NCBI RefSeq assembly: GCF_000761155.1
Contig: NZ_CP009533.1
Location: 1,550,001-1,614,000 of the forward strand
DNA length: 64,000 bases
Source of the DNA: Pseudomonas rhizosphaerae
Lineage (GTDB): Bacteria; Pseudomonadota; Gammaproteobacteria; Pseudomonadales; Pseudomonadaceae
Reading direction: 5' to 3'
Shown: positions 16,787-26,285 of the stretch, piece after piece
Layout: every line of letters begins with the position of its first letter
Numbering within the stretch: the stretch's first letter is position 1
Translations under genes and position numbers: made by a program
The notes under the pieces: model-generated
The model's input: only the letters and a program-made list of their open reading frames with translations
What the model was told of the DNA's origin: nothing
The model's database searches: none

Positions 16787-18040
16787 TTAATGGCGTGTAA
16801 AGTTTCTTTTGATGACCTTCGCTGAGCTCCTGTCTTTTTTTAGTATTATCTTGATGCACATTAGGTACTTCGGATCGCGAATCATATATGACCCTGTTCT
16901 TTCGTTGCGTGACAATAAGGGTGTCGGCTCACTAGTTAGTTCCGAAAGAATATTTCCGACCCCCATATGTTTTGCAACTTTTGTAGGGAACTCCTTCCGG
17001 ATAAGCTTATCTATGTCCGACGAGTCAAACTGATGGCCAGTGAATTTTCCTATGCAGTATATAACCTGATTTCTGCGGGCGACGGTGGTCTCTCTGCTGT
17101 TTAAATGGCTTTCGACAACACCATAGCAGTGCCGGAGGCTGTTACGTAGCCAGCTATCGTCTGCCCTTTCCAGAAGAACGGAATCGTACGACCAGTCGTT
17201 GTCGCTTATCTCGAACGCAAGAGCTTCACAATACTCATGTACGCGTTGAGCAAAGCCTAGGGTTATATCCCATACATGATCAGAGATTTCAATTTGTTGC
17301 TCGGCGGATATCTCGATTCTTAACTGCATGAATCCTTTCTTTACCAGTTCCAAAACCTGTCCAGAGTCAAGCCCTTCAACCTTGCGAATTTCATATATAC
17401 GATTTGCAACTGACTCTGCATTTTTTGTTTCTCGATAGTAATGGAGCACGCCATTTGGAACGCCTACTATCAAAAAGTTTATATTGCAATCAGCGTATCT
17501 TGAATCATCCAATAGGATGATTAGATCAGCAAGCTCTGTCATTAGCTGTGTGGTATTGAAAATAGACTCTAGGTTGTCAAGGACTATGATTTTCTTTGTG
17601 TTTTTACCTTCATTGCCTACTTCAGATAGTAGTTTAAATGCTTTGAGTAATGGTTCTTCTTGTGTTATGTCAAAAGTGTCTGTATGCTTCAAAACACCTT
17701 TTGCAAAATATGCATTTATTTCAGCGGCTTTCTCTGCGTTGTATTTCATTTTAATTGCAGTGCCTGGCTCGATTATGCAATTGCAAATCTCTGCGGTAAG
17801 AGATCCTGCGCGGGACGCGTTAGCACAGTTTACGGCAATGTAGGGGGTTTTGCTTTCGGTCAAAACCTTTTTGTAAAGCCAAGTCTTGCCGTTCCCGCTC
17901 TCACCGAATAAAAGCGTGTGAGTGTGGCGCGAAAATGACCGTGCCAAATCCTTCTCGTGGTATGGGCGGGGTACGTACATTCTTGGATTGACTTCGCGGC
18001 TGCGAGGAGTAAATACTTCTGTGATTTGTTTTCTGACCAT
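16787..18040 (-). CDS. Orphan P-loop (AAA/Orc1-like) ATPase
   Basis: 417-residue ATPase. Walker A is GESGNGKT (about residues 46-53) and Walker B is KKIIVLDNLE (about 149-158), followed by an alpha-helical region and what looks like a winged-helix C-terminus. The architecture resembles Orc1/Cdc6- or STAND-type NTPases used in DNA transactions and in some anti-phage systems. Base composition is AT-rich, unlike the flanking catabolic genes, and no partner gene is adjacent, so it looks like separately acquired cargo. The start ATG is at the left end of an otherwise empty region. I do not recognise a named family. Confidence 0.75.
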   Translation of the reverse strand: MVRKQITEVFTPRSREVNPRMYVPRPYHEKDLARSFSRHTHTLLFGESGNGKTWLYKKVLTESKTPYIAVNCANASRAGSLTAEICNCIIEPGTAIKMKYNAEKAAEINAYFAKGVLKHTDTFDITQEEPLLKAFKLLSEVGNEGKNTKKIIVLDNLESIFNTTQLMTELADLIILLDDSRYADCNINFLIVGVPNGVLHYYRETKNAESVANRIYEIRKVEGLDSGQVLELVKKGFMQLRIEISAEQQIEISDHVWDITLGFAQRVHEYCEALAFEISDNDWSYDSVLLERADDSWLRNSLRHCYGVVESHLNSRETTVARRNQVIYCIGKFTGHQFDSSDIDKLIRKEFPTKVAKHMGVGNILSELTSEPTPLLSRNERTGSYMIRDPKYLMCIKIILKKDRSSAKVIKRNFTRH

Positions 18041-18559
18041 CCTTGGTTATCTCATTGGGCGCTAAAAATGAATTGTAGTGCTTTAGCGCGAGGCATTGAT
18101 ACAGTTGAAAGTTTTACAAGGTATGTCAATTTATGCTGGATAGCGATTTCGACTCTAAAGTCGAGCTTACCATCGGCTCCTTTAGGCGCCTGCACAGCAA
18201 CGCTGAGAACTGGACGTCTGCTTCATGAGCTAGGGAGGGGAGGTTCAGGCCCGAGGCTGATGACGAGTATCGCTTGGATGCAGAGGCGTTAGCTAGAAGT
18301 CACCTCCGGCCAGATCATGTGCTTCTGACTGGTATGCGTCCCCAGTATGGGGGGATCGACTTGCTCCTGCTGTTTTGGCAGTACCAGCCATTCCTACGTC
18401 AAGATGCTAGTTCCTGCCGTCTAGAACGATGTGCATCAACGTCATCTGGGTCATCTGGGTCAGTTTGTAGATAGTTTTCTAAAGCGCTTACTCATCGATA
18501 ATTCCGCTATCGATGTCGCCATCAGGAGGTGATTAGGATCACCTCCATCCACCGCTGAC
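18041..18559. other. Possible decayed ORF and spacer
   Basis: Mostly non-coding. One plus-strand frame from ATG 18133 to a stop at 18472-18474 reads as protein-like sequence but is interrupted by TGA at 18226-18228. If real, it is a nonsense-mutated remnant of an unknown protein. A tandem GTCATCTGG repeat is visible near 18440-18460. Nothing else is recognised. Confidence 0.35.
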
Positions 18560-19795
18560 TTAGCTCACTGATTTTAAAGGGATCGGCCCTTGGAGACGGT
18601 CTAGCATGGTGTTGCAGTACCAATCATCGAATTGGCAAACGCCGGTTTCGGCAGTTTCAGAAAACGGGCCAGGTTCAAACGAGGGGGAGGTCACGCCACG
18701 CTGCGTACCTTCCACCAGTGTCCTATCTTGGTCATTCGTTGCGATCCAAACCTTGGTCAGGCGATCAAGGTCGTAGTCGACGCCTTCCATTGCCGTGTTA
18801 TGGACTAACCACTTAGTGGTTACCAATGTTTCAGTTGCGCTGATAGGCAGCACACGAAAGCTCAACGCGTGGTCACCTAAAAAATGGTTCCAGGTCGACG
18901 GGTAATTGAAGTACAGCAACGCGCCAATGTCCGGCTCTCCGGATTTGTCCAAACGACCATTTACCGCAGGCTTGCCGTCCATCGTGTAGCTGACTGCACC
19001 TGACGACAAGGGAATTCTGGTCATGCGGAAACGACCATGAATGTCCATGACCAAACGGCTAGGAAGACCTGCCTTTTCGCACTTGTTCCAGTAAGCCGTT
19101 AGCTCCGGATCATCTTCACCACTCGTGCCGCCCACTGAAAGATTGTCTACAAACGAGTTCAAAAGCTCAGGGTGAGAGCCATCGCAGTGGTAGCATTCAC
19201 GATTATTCTCGAATACGAGCTTCCAGTTCCCCTTTTCGATGATGTTAGACTCGAAAGCGACTTTGCAGTCCTCCAGATTATGCGGTGCAACGAACGGATC
19301 TACTGCATTACGAAAGGATTCAAAATCAGGCTTTACGACACCAACGCACACGTAGATGAACGTATTAACCACTTCGCAATGCACAGGCTTGAGATTGTAT
19401 TGGCTTTTATCAAAGTCCTGGCCCATATTGCCAGCAAAGAGCAATTTGCCATCGAGCTCGAAAGTCCACTTGTGGTACGGGCATACGAGCTTGGCGACTT
19501 TACCTTGTGCAGCTTCACAGACTTTAGCGCCGCGATGGCGACATGCATTATGAAATGCTCTCACTTCGCCATCTTTACTGCGTACGATAACTACAGGGTA
19601 GTCACCGACCTGGAGAGTAATATACTGACCCGGCTTTGCGACTTCGAATGTATGACCGGCAAAAATCCAATCCTTGTGCCATATCTGTTCTAGATCTTGA
19701 CGGTATACTTCTTCGCTGCTATAAAGCGCGCCTGGTAATGAATGGTTGGGCTTGCGCTGAGAAACTAGGTCAAAGACGGTTTTTTTGGAATCCAT
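18560..19795 (-). CDS. GbcA-like Rieske oxygenase (glycine betaine / N,N-dimethyl amino acid demethylase type)
   Basis: 411 residues, closely resembling glycine betaine monooxygenase subunit GbcA and proline-betaine demethylases. Rieske ligands are C85/H87 (CRHRG) and C105/H108 (CPYHKW). Iron histidines H203 and H208 lie in ECYHCDGSHPEL, with the bridging Glu E200. The C-terminal stretches TTKWLVH, EGVDYD, WIATNDQDR and EGTQRGV are characteristic of this family. ATG 19795 is chosen over the earlier frame opening because it has GGAG seven bases upstream. No gbcB-type reductase gene is nearby, so its donor must be encoded elsewhere or be shared. It is transcribed toward the ATPase gene. Confidence 0.9.
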   Translation of the reverse strand: MDSKKTVFDLVSQRKPNHSLPGALYSSEEVYRQDLEQIWHKDWIFAGHTFEVAKPGQYITLQVGDYPVVIVRSKDGEVRAFHNACRHRGAKVCEAAQGKVAKLVCPYHKWTFELDGKLLFAGNMGQDFDKSQYNLKPVHCEVVNTFIYVCVGVVKPDFESFRNAVDPFVAPHNLEDCKVAFESNIIEKGNWKLVFENNRECYHCDGSHPELLNSFVDNLSVGGTSGEDDPELTAYWNKCEKAGLPSRLVMDIHGRFRMTRIPLSSGAVSYTMDGKPAVNGRLDKSGEPDIGALLYFNYPSTWNHFLGDHALSFRVLPISATETLVTTKWLVHNTAMEGVDYDLDRLTKVWIATNDQDRTLVEGTQRGVTSPSFEPGPFSETAETGVCQFDDWYCNTMLDRLQGPIPLKSVS

Positions 19796-20102
19796 ATTAT
19801 TCTCCAGGATGCAAACCTTCGGGGCCATATCTAAATCTAGCGTGGTAATATCGTCTGTGTTCCAAAGCAGTCAACGGCGTTGACTGGTACCCATTACGCC
19901 TTGGTTGAATGAACTAGACATGAACGCCTTTTGAGATCAACTGAATAGCTAGGTATGGCCATCGCTCACTCATGGCTGATGACCGCAGCCTATACCCGCT
20001 GATCATCTCGGATCAAACTACATTTCATGTAGACAATGAATGAGCGCAGGTTATGAGTCCACAGTGCTTGCACGTGTCTCGACGCGTAGGCTGCCATGCG
20101 CT
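19796..20102. other. Intergenic region upstream of GbcA-like gene
   Basis: About 300 bp that should contain the promoter of the GbcA-like gene and the end of the MmgE/PrpD transcript. I see no open frame with recognisable content and no clear operator. Confidence 0.45.
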
Positions 20103-21464
20103 TCAGGCTGACTGATGCACGTTCGCATGCGAATTTAGGAAAATTACCGAAAGCGAGTCCACAGCCGACGACGACAGCTCCAAGCTTTTTACTGCAATTT
20201 TGATTTCTTCGCGGCTTGCTTTGTCTAGCAACACTGATGCGAACATATCGTATTTGCTTTCGAGCTCCCCTAACGTCATCGCAGATTCGGGATCACCCTT
20301 CGCTGCCGTGGTTTTGCTGCTAAAAATAGTGCCGTTGACCATGGTAACAATGACTCTGGACAATATCTCTTGCGGAAAACGCCTCGACAGATCATCAGCC
20401 TCGACTATCTCAATTTTAGCGCTTATCGCAAGGATATCAGGAGCAAAGATTGAGTCGCCCGTAACCTCTTCAGGGCCGACCTTGCCCCTTACAATCAATG
20501 CCGCGAGGGGGAATGCGAGCGCATATTGGGCCTCGTCGGCATTGGATGGTCTATGGCCCTGTAGGCAAACCGACTCAAAAAAGGTCTCGACACGAATAGT
20601 CTCTATCTGAGCCACGTTGATACAGGGATGAGCTTCCAGCAGTTCCACCATTGCTGTGAGCGCGGGTTGGGCCCACCGGCAGACGGGCCAAGGCTTGAAG
20701 TATTGGCTATCTATCTCCCATCGATGCCCTAGATCTTCCCAAAACGCCGCGACGGATGCGTCCTCTATGGTTTCTGCCGGTGCCCCAGTCATACCTTCTT
20801 TTGCCATTAGCAAAGCATTCAAGCCCACGAATGCCCCAGAGCCATGGCCATCGCGCAGCATCGTCGGCGATTGCACAACGCGCATCATCGGGCAACGAGC
20901 ACTGAAATATTCTGCGATCCCTAACGCGTGCCGAAGCGTTGATTCGTCGAAATCTAGCAGTCTGGCCCCAGCACATACGACGCCGATTGCCGAGAATGCT
21001 CCCGAAGCGTGATAGGTGGGTGATGTAGCCATTAGAGCCACACCGGCGCGTAAAGCGGTCTCGTAGCCAATACACAAAGCCGTCAACAATTCGAAACCGC
21101 TTATTGGCTTTCCTTGATGGGCCAATGCATCCGCCAGAGAGAGCAACGCGGGCACAACTGTTGCGCCAGCATGTCCCTTGGAGGTGAAATGGCCTTCATG
21201 CGCGTCTAGGCTATCGGCAGTGAATCCGCCCGCCCAGCTTGCTCCAAGAACGTTTACTCTGTGGCCGTCAAATATCAGTCGGCTGGTAAATTCACCGCCC
21301 GGGTAATGCGCCCGGGCGTATCGGCGGATTGCCTTACTCGTATCATTGCCAGTTGCGCCTGCCATGACACCAAGGATGTCCAACAGACTATTTTTAAGAA
21401 TTTGTTGAGTCTTGGCTGGAGCTTGGTCAAAGTGAAAATCACGGCAGAACTGGAAAAGCGACAT
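20103..21464 (-). CDS. MmgE/PrpD family protein
   Basis: 453 residues with the MmgE/PrpD fold: an all-helical N-terminal domain (GVMAGATGND, then LDAHEGHFTSKGHAGATVVPALL) and a smaller alpha/beta domain. Characterised members include 2-methylcitrate dehydratase, cis-aconitate decarboxylase and imidodisuccinate-related enzymes, so a dehydratase, decarboxylase or lyase acting on a carboxylic acid is expected. ATG 21464 has AAGGAG at suitable spacing; an ATG four bases upstream is out of frame. It lies between the GbcA-like gene and a LysR gene, all on the same strand, so it may be co-regulated with them. The substrate is unknown. Confidence 0.85.
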   Translation of the reverse strand: MSLFQFCRDFHFDQAPAKTQQILKNSLLDILGVMAGATGNDTSKAIRRYARAHYPGGEFTSRLIFDGHRVNVLGASWAGGFTADSLDAHEGHFTSKGHAGATVVPALLSLADALAHQGKPISGFELLTALCIGYETALRAGVALMATSPTYHASGAFSAIGVVCAGARLLDFDESTLRHALGIAEYFSARCPMMRVVQSPTMLRDGHGSGAFVGLNALLMAKEGMTGAPAETIEDASVAAFWEDLGHRWEIDSQYFKPWPVCRWAQPALTAMVELLEAHPCINVAQIETIRVETFFESVCLQGHRPSNADEAQYALAFPLAALIVRGKVGPEEVTGDSIFAPDILAISAKIEIVEADDLSRRFPQEILSRVIVTMVNGTIFSSKTTAAKGDPESAMTLGELESKYDMFASVLLDKASREEIKIAVKSLELSSSAVDSLSVIFLNSHANVHQSA

Positions 21465-21648
21465 CCATAAGCTCCTTTGAATGATCTCGCTTGGCTAAAC
21501 TTGGCCCGCGTCACCCTACGATGAGCGCGTCCGTGCAAATGAGCGAGCAACATTTTCTAGGTGCTATCGATAACTTTATGTGATGAGGCATAGAGGTTGG
21601 TGCCTAAGGCATGCCTCTGGACGTATGACGGCTATGACGAAAAAAAGC

Positions 21649-22608
21649 CTAGCGTCTCGGAAATTTGCCGAGCATCCATTCGCGAAATCTACGTAAGGCC
21701 TCATCGTTATCCGAGTTCTCTTTGCATGCAAGGTAGTGGCAGCTATTGCGCAGCTGCACTCGATCAGCAATGGGCCTGATGAGAAGACCTTTCTCGATCA
21801 GTCCGCTTACCAGATGATTCCAGCCCAATGCTATACCCTGATGAGTGAGTACCATACTAATGATCAAATTGTAGTCATTGGCATTGAAGATCGGTGGACT
21901 GCTAGGAGGACGGTCATCTAGGTCAACGGCCTGGAAGGCAAACCAGACGCCCCAATCGACGTGTTCGGCTACCTGCGAACGGCCATAAGGGCTCAGGTTG
22001 AGCAAAGCTGAATCACGAATCCCTTCCAGTGAGATGAGCTCAGGATGCTGCTCCAGAAAAGCCGGCGTGCAAACTGGATAAATCAGGTCATGGCACAAAT
22101 GGTAGTTTTTGTACCCGTCGCGTATGCGCGCAATCTTGGTGATGAACGCGTCGGGCTGGACACCTGGTTCCATGGTTAGAAAATTCTGCGTGGTAATAAG
22201 ATTAAGCTCGATACCTTCGCTTTGGGCAAAAAATTCCGGCAAATTGCTTGATAGCCATAGTGCAGAGAATGCGGGTGAGCAACAGATAGTCAGCACACGT
22301 TTCTCGGACTGGGCGCTGCGTATACGCTCTGCAGCCTGAGCGATATTAACGAACGACAGATGAGCGGCATCGAAAAATAAAGCCCCTGCTGGAGTCAGTT
22401 CCACCGCGCGGCCGACCCGCGTGAAAAGTGCTGCGCCGAGATGAACTTCAAGCTCCTTGATCTGACGGCTAATCGCTGCCTGCGAGACGCACAGAGCTTC
22501 AGCCGCACGGGTGAAGCTCTCGTACTTTGCAGCTGCTACAAATGCCTTGACTGCGCGTAATGACGGCATCTTGAGCAGAATTGCATCCGGGTCAACGTGC
22601 TTCGACAT
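21649..22608 (-). CDS. LysR-family transcriptional regulator (GcvA type)
   Basis: 319 residues. The N-terminal helix-turn-helix (residues about 15-75) reads SFTRAAEALCVSQAAISRQI, typical of GcvA-like LysR proteins, followed by an effector-binding domain ending near LGWNHLVSGLIEKGLL. The ATG is preceded by AGGAGG. It is divergent from the ProVWX-like genes (starting at 22972) and lies upstream of the MmgE/PrpD and GbcA-like genes, so it likely controls one or both sets, probably in response to the transported compound or a product. It is intact, unlike the LysR remnant at 7089-7590. Confidence 0.9.
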   Translation of the reverse strand: MSKHVDPDAILLKMPSLRAVKAFVAAAKYESFTRAAEALCVSQAAISRQIKELEVHLGAALFTRVGRAVELTPAGALFFDAAHLSFVNIAQAAERIRSAQSEKRVLTICCSPAFSALWLSSNLPEFFAQSEGIELNLITTQNFLTMEPGVQPDAFITKIARIRDGYKNYHLCHDLIYPVCTPAFLEQHPELISLEGIRDSALLNLSPYGRSQVAEHVDWGVWFAFQAVDLDDRPPSSPPIFNANDYNLIISMVLTHQGIALGWNHLVSGLIEKGLLIRPIADRVQLRNSCHYLACKENSDNDEALRRFREWMLGKFPRR

Positions 22609-22971
22609 GCGAAACCTCCTGTCAGTGCCGCTGTGCTAGATCGCCGGCGAGGGTATAGGAACAGAGCCTCCGAGTGGCAGCTCGATGTCGTTTTCGATGC
22701 GCTTAAGTCGCTCGCTGGCACGCCGCAGCCTCTAGCCTGCCTGTAGCGCCAATCTATAACCCTACGTTATCCAATTATACCTGTAAATGTTGTTGGATCT
22801 GATGAGGTATTGGGCATAGATTGGAAAAACACCCTAATTCCTGGGGGTAAAAATAAAAAATCAAGGAAATCGTTGAGATGAAAAAATTTCAATACCACTG
22901 CCCATCACAAATAATTTCGCGCGTCTACGCGTCGCTTATTGCGATGTGCGCTGCTGCGAAGGAGGCAAGGT
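22609..22971. promoter_or_regulatory. Divergent control region, LysR / ABC transporter
   Basis: About 360 bp between a LysR gene and the transporter operon. It contains the spaced inverted elements TATACC and GGTATTGG (near 22780 and 22810) that could belong to a LysR binding region, and an A-rich stretch (about 22850-22890). No gene is visible apart from the spurious upstream extension of the ATPase frame. Confidence 0.4.
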
Positions 22972-24006
22972 ATGAATAACTCTGACGATATAATATCCGT
23001 CCAGAACGTGTACAAGGTTTTTGGAGCGCAACCAAACGTGGCCATGAACATGCTGCGTGATGGAGCCACAAAAGCCGAGGTATTTGAAACAACTGGACAA
23101 GTCATCGGCGTATTCAACGCAAGCTTCTCTGTCAAGCGTGGCGAAATCTTCGTAATCATGGGGCTTTCCGGGTCAGGAAAATCCACCATGGTGCGTCTCT
23201 TCAATCGATTGATAGAACCTACCTCCGGCTCTATTTTTCTGAACGGCAAAGAAATTACAGGTCTAGCTGATAAGGATCTGCTGCAGGTGCGCCGAAAAGA
23301 TATGGGTATGGTTTTCCAGTCTTTCGCGCTTATGCCCCATATGAGCGTGATCGATAACGTAAGCTTTGGACTCGAAATCAGCGGTGTCAGCGAAAAAGAA
23401 CGTTACAGCCGCTCAGTGATCGCGCTTCGGCAGGTCGGCTTGGCAGGCCAAGAATATAGCTACCCTCATCAATTGTCTGGTGGCATGCAGCAGCGCGTTG
23501 GTCTGGCCCGCGCATTGGCTAATGACCCTGCCATCCTTCTGATGGACGAAGCCTTCTCAGCGCTTGATCCCATGATTCGTAGCGAGATGCAGGGGGAGCT
23601 GATCAAGCTTCAGGCTGAGCAGAACCGTACGATCATTTTCATTTCGCACGACATCGAAGAAGCCGTTCGTATCGGTCACCGTATCGCAATCATGGAGGGT
23701 GGCCGTGTGGTTCAGATTGGAACGCCACGCGAATTGCTTTGCAATCCCGTGAACAAATACGTCAAGGATTTTTTCGAAGGTTTCGATACCAGTCGCATCC
23801 TGCGCGCCGGGGATATTGCGCAATTGGACTCGGGGATTGTTTTTGAGCCAGGCCGACATACGCCTATCAATGCTGACGCCTTATTAAAAGAGATTGTGTC
23901 CGTCGTTGCCACCTCGCAGACCCCTATACCCGTCGTGGATAGCAAGGGCATGTATAAAGGTACGATTTCGCAAGGTCATCTTCTAAGCTGCTTGAGCAGC
24001 CGCTAA
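22972..24006 (+). CDS. Quaternary-amine ABC transporter, ATP-binding subunit (ProV-like)
   Basis: 344 residues. The typical ProV N-terminal segment (YKVFG...) precedes Walker A GLSGSGKST, the signature LSGGMQQRVGLARAL and Walker B ILLMDEAFSALD. After the nucleotide-binding domain there is one shortened regulatory (CBS-like) tail, shorter than the roughly 400-residue E. coli ProV. ATG 22972 has AAGGAGG six bases upstream, so the earlier in-frame start is not used. It is the first gene of a three-gene operon with permease and binding protein. It energises uptake of a betaine-type compound, here probably as nutrient. Confidence 0.93.
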   Translation: MNNSDDIISVQNVYKVFGAQPNVAMNMLRDGATKAEVFETTGQVIGVFNASFSVKRGEIFVIMGLSGSGKSTMVRLFNRLIEPTSGSIFLNGKEITGLADKDLLQVRRKDMGMVFQSFALMPHMSVIDNVSFGLEISGVSEKERYSRSVIALRQVGLAGQEYSYPHQLSGGMQQRVGLARALANDPAILLMDEAFSALDPMIRSEMQGELIKLQAEQNRTIIFISHDIEEAVRIGHRIAIMEGGRVVQIGTPRELLCNPVNKYVKDFFEGFDTSRILRAGDIAQLDSGIVFEPGRHTPINADALLKEIVSVVATSQTPIPVVDSKGMYKGTISQGHLLSCLSSR

Positions 24007-24044
24007 ATCTACGATCAGCTTCCGGGCCGTTTCTGAGGTGGGCT

Positions 24045-24998
24045 ATGTCTGACTTTAATATTCTTGATCCTTTTAAAACTTTAAATGTGCCGCTTGGAAC
24101 ATGGATTGAAGGTGTTCTGAAATATCTCGTGCAAAATTTCCGTGATGTTTTCCGATCGATTCGGTGGCCTGTAGACCAGGTATTGGATGGCATTCAAGCC
24201 GGGTTGCTTTCGGCACCACCTACAGTGTTTATAATCTTAGCCGCCCTGATCAGTTGGCAGATCGGTGGTAAAAGAATTGCGATATTTACCTTCGCCACAC
24301 TCACAGCTCTAGGCTTGATAGGTGTATGGAACGATGCAATGGTTACTCTGGCACTTGTACTGACGTCGCTTTTCTTCTGCGCCGTCATCGGGATTCCGTT
24401 GGGAATAATGAGCGCGCGGAGCGATCGGCTTGAAATGGTTATCCGGCCAGTGCTGGATGCCATGCAGACCTTGCCTGCCTTCGTATACCTCGTGCCAGTA
24501 GTGATGCTCTTCGGTATCGGCAACGTCCCCGGAGTGATTGTCACCATAATTTTTTCGGTGGCACCGTTAGTGCGCCTTACGAACCTAGGCATCCGCCAAG
24601 TACCCGAAGACAAGGTTGAAGCCGCTAGAGCGTTCGGTTGCACGGCCACGCAAATGCTCTTGAAAGTCCAACTGCCGCTCGCTGCACCAACGATGATGGC
24701 CGGTCTTAATCAGACTCTTATGCTCTCTCTCTCAATGGTGGTTGTCGCCTCCATGATCTCTGTGGGCGGTCTCGGTCTGATGGTGCTCAGTGGTATTGGC
24801 AGGCTTGACATGGGGCTTGCCAGTGTCGGCGGAGCGGGCTTGGTACTCCTGGCTGTTTTCCTTGATCGGCTAACGCAAGCGATGGGTGAGCGCAGTAAGG
24901 ATCTTGCAACAGGTCAACGTTGGTACGAGACCGGCCCAATCGGCCTGGTAATGAAGCTCAAAAAGAAGAAGACAATAAAAAATGTAATAACACATTAA
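24045..24998 (+). CDS. Quaternary-amine ABC transporter, permease (ProW-like)
   Basis: 317-residue inner-membrane subunit with six or more hydrophobic segments. The permease-ATPase contact loop is visible as EAARAFGCTATQMLLKVQLPLAAPTMMAG in spaced form (EAARAFG, then LPLAAP). The segment MQTLPAFVYLVPVVMLFG matches ProW proteins. It follows the ATPase gene after 38 nt and precedes the binding-protein gene by 41 nt, giving the standard VWX order. The C-terminal tail is lysine-rich and cytoplasmic. Confidence 0.93.
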   Translation: MSDFNILDPFKTLNVPLGTWIEGVLKYLVQNFRDVFRSIRWPVDQVLDGIQAGLLSAPPTVFIILAALISWQIGGKRIAIFTFATLTALGLIGVWNDAMVTLALVLTSLFFCAVIGIPLGIMSARSDRLEMVIRPVLDAMQTLPAFVYLVPVVMLFGIGNVPGVIVTIIFSVAPLVRLTNLGIRQVPEDKVEAARAFGCTATQMLLKVQLPLAAPTMMAGLNQTLMLSLSMVVVASMISVGGLGLMVLSGIGRLDMGLASVGGAGLVLLAVFLDRLTQAMGERSKDLATGQRWYETGPIGLVMKLKKKKTIKNVITH

Positions 24999-25039
24999 AT
25001 TTCCTGCTCACCCAAAACAACCTTCAAGCGTGGTGACAT

Positions 25040-26065
25040 ATGAACCCTGCAAATTTAAAAAAAACCGTAGTTGCAAGTCTAGTAGCTTCGGTTCTTGGTA
25101 CGGCGCTTACCTTTGGAGCGTTCGCTGCTGACGCCAACAAGCCTGGTGATGGTAAATCCATTACTCCTATTTTCCCATCTATCGCCGAAGAACGGTTTCG
25201 TGGTGAGGTTGCAATAGCAGGGTTGAAAGATCTCGGTTACGACGTGAAGCAACCAAAGGAGGTCGATTACCCGGCAATGTTCTTGGCACTGTCCTACGGT
25301 GATGCCGACTTTACCGTGCATGAATGGGGTGCGCTGCACGAGGGGTTTTATAACAAAGCCGGCGGCAACGATGTGATGGTGAAGGTCGGCGAAGTTATGA
25401 AAGGTGTCTTGCAGGGGTACATGATCGATAAGAAAACAGCAGATGCCTACAATATCAAGGATTTGTCAGATCTAAAAAAGCCTGATATCGCGAAGCTTTT
25501 CGACAGCAATGGCGATGGCAAGGCCGATCTCACTGGATGTAACCCCGGATGGGGATGTGAGGTCATGGTTGAGTACCATATGAAAGCCTATGGTCTTGAG
25601 CCTACAGTCGTTAACAATCGTGGCTCCTACTTTGCGCTCATGGCAGATACAATCTCGCGATACGAACAAGGTAAGCCGATCCTGTTTTTCACTTGGGTAC
25701 CTCAATGGATCGCCGGTGTTCTAGTAGAAGGACGAGACGTGGTATGGCTTCCTGTGCCGTTTACATCTCTTCCTGACGGCAAAGAGCCCAAAGACACTTT
25801 CTACAATGGGAAAAATCTGGGCTTCCCGGTAGATACTGTCTACGCAGTGATGAATAAAGAATACTCTGAAGAGAACCCAGTCGCGACGAAGTTTTTGTCT
25901 GAGGTGCATATCACTACGGCAGATGAAAGTGCGCAGAACCTTCGCATGCAGAAGGGTGAAAAATCTTTAGCTGATATCAAGCGCCATGCGGCCGAGTGGA
26001 TCAAAGCGCACCAGGCGGAGTATGACGGTTGGCTAGCAGATGCAAGAGCTGCTGCAAAGAAATGA
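25040..26065 (+). CDS. Quaternary-amine ABC transporter, periplasmic binding protein (ProX-like)
   Basis: 341 residues with a Sec signal peptide (Lys-rich start, hydrophobic core, cleavage after AFA near residue 29). It is strikingly like E. coli ProX: DKKTADAYNIKDL, LFDSNGDGKADLTGCNPGWG and MADTISRYEQGKPI. The three Trp residues forming the aromatic box for the trimethylammonium group have counterparts in VHEWGALH, NPGWGCE and FTWVPQW, which supports a quaternary ammonium ligand such as glycine or proline betaine. It completes the operon. Confidence 0.93.
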   Translation: MNPANLKKTVVASLVASVLGTALTFGAFAADANKPGDGKSITPIFPSIAEERFRGEVAIAGLKDLGYDVKQPKEVDYPAMFLALSYGDADFTVHEWGALHEGFYNKAGGNDVMVKVGEVMKGVLQGYMIDKKTADAYNIKDLSDLKKPDIAKLFDSNGDGKADLTGCNPGWGCEVMVEYHMKAYGLEPTVVNNRGSYFALMADTISRYEQGKPILFFTWVPQWIAGVLVEGRDVVWLPVPFTSLPDGKEPKDTFYNGKNLGFPVDTVYAVMNKEYSEENPVATKFLSEVHITTADESAQNLRMQKGEKSLADIKRHAAEWIKAHQAEYDGWLADARAAAKK

Positions 26066-26285
26066 TAAATAGCATGATTAATTTGTTGGGTCGTGTCCTT
26101 GCTCGTGCCAGTGTTAGGGGTTAGATGATAGCCTCTATCACTTACATGGCAGTTATTGCAAGCTATCGCTGATACGTACGTGTTAACGGGCGCTTACAGC
26201 TGCACGCTTAACATATTATTAGCGCTGTTACCTGTCATCGGTTTATGTCTATGGCAGGCAACCTCAACTATTGATGGTCATGATC

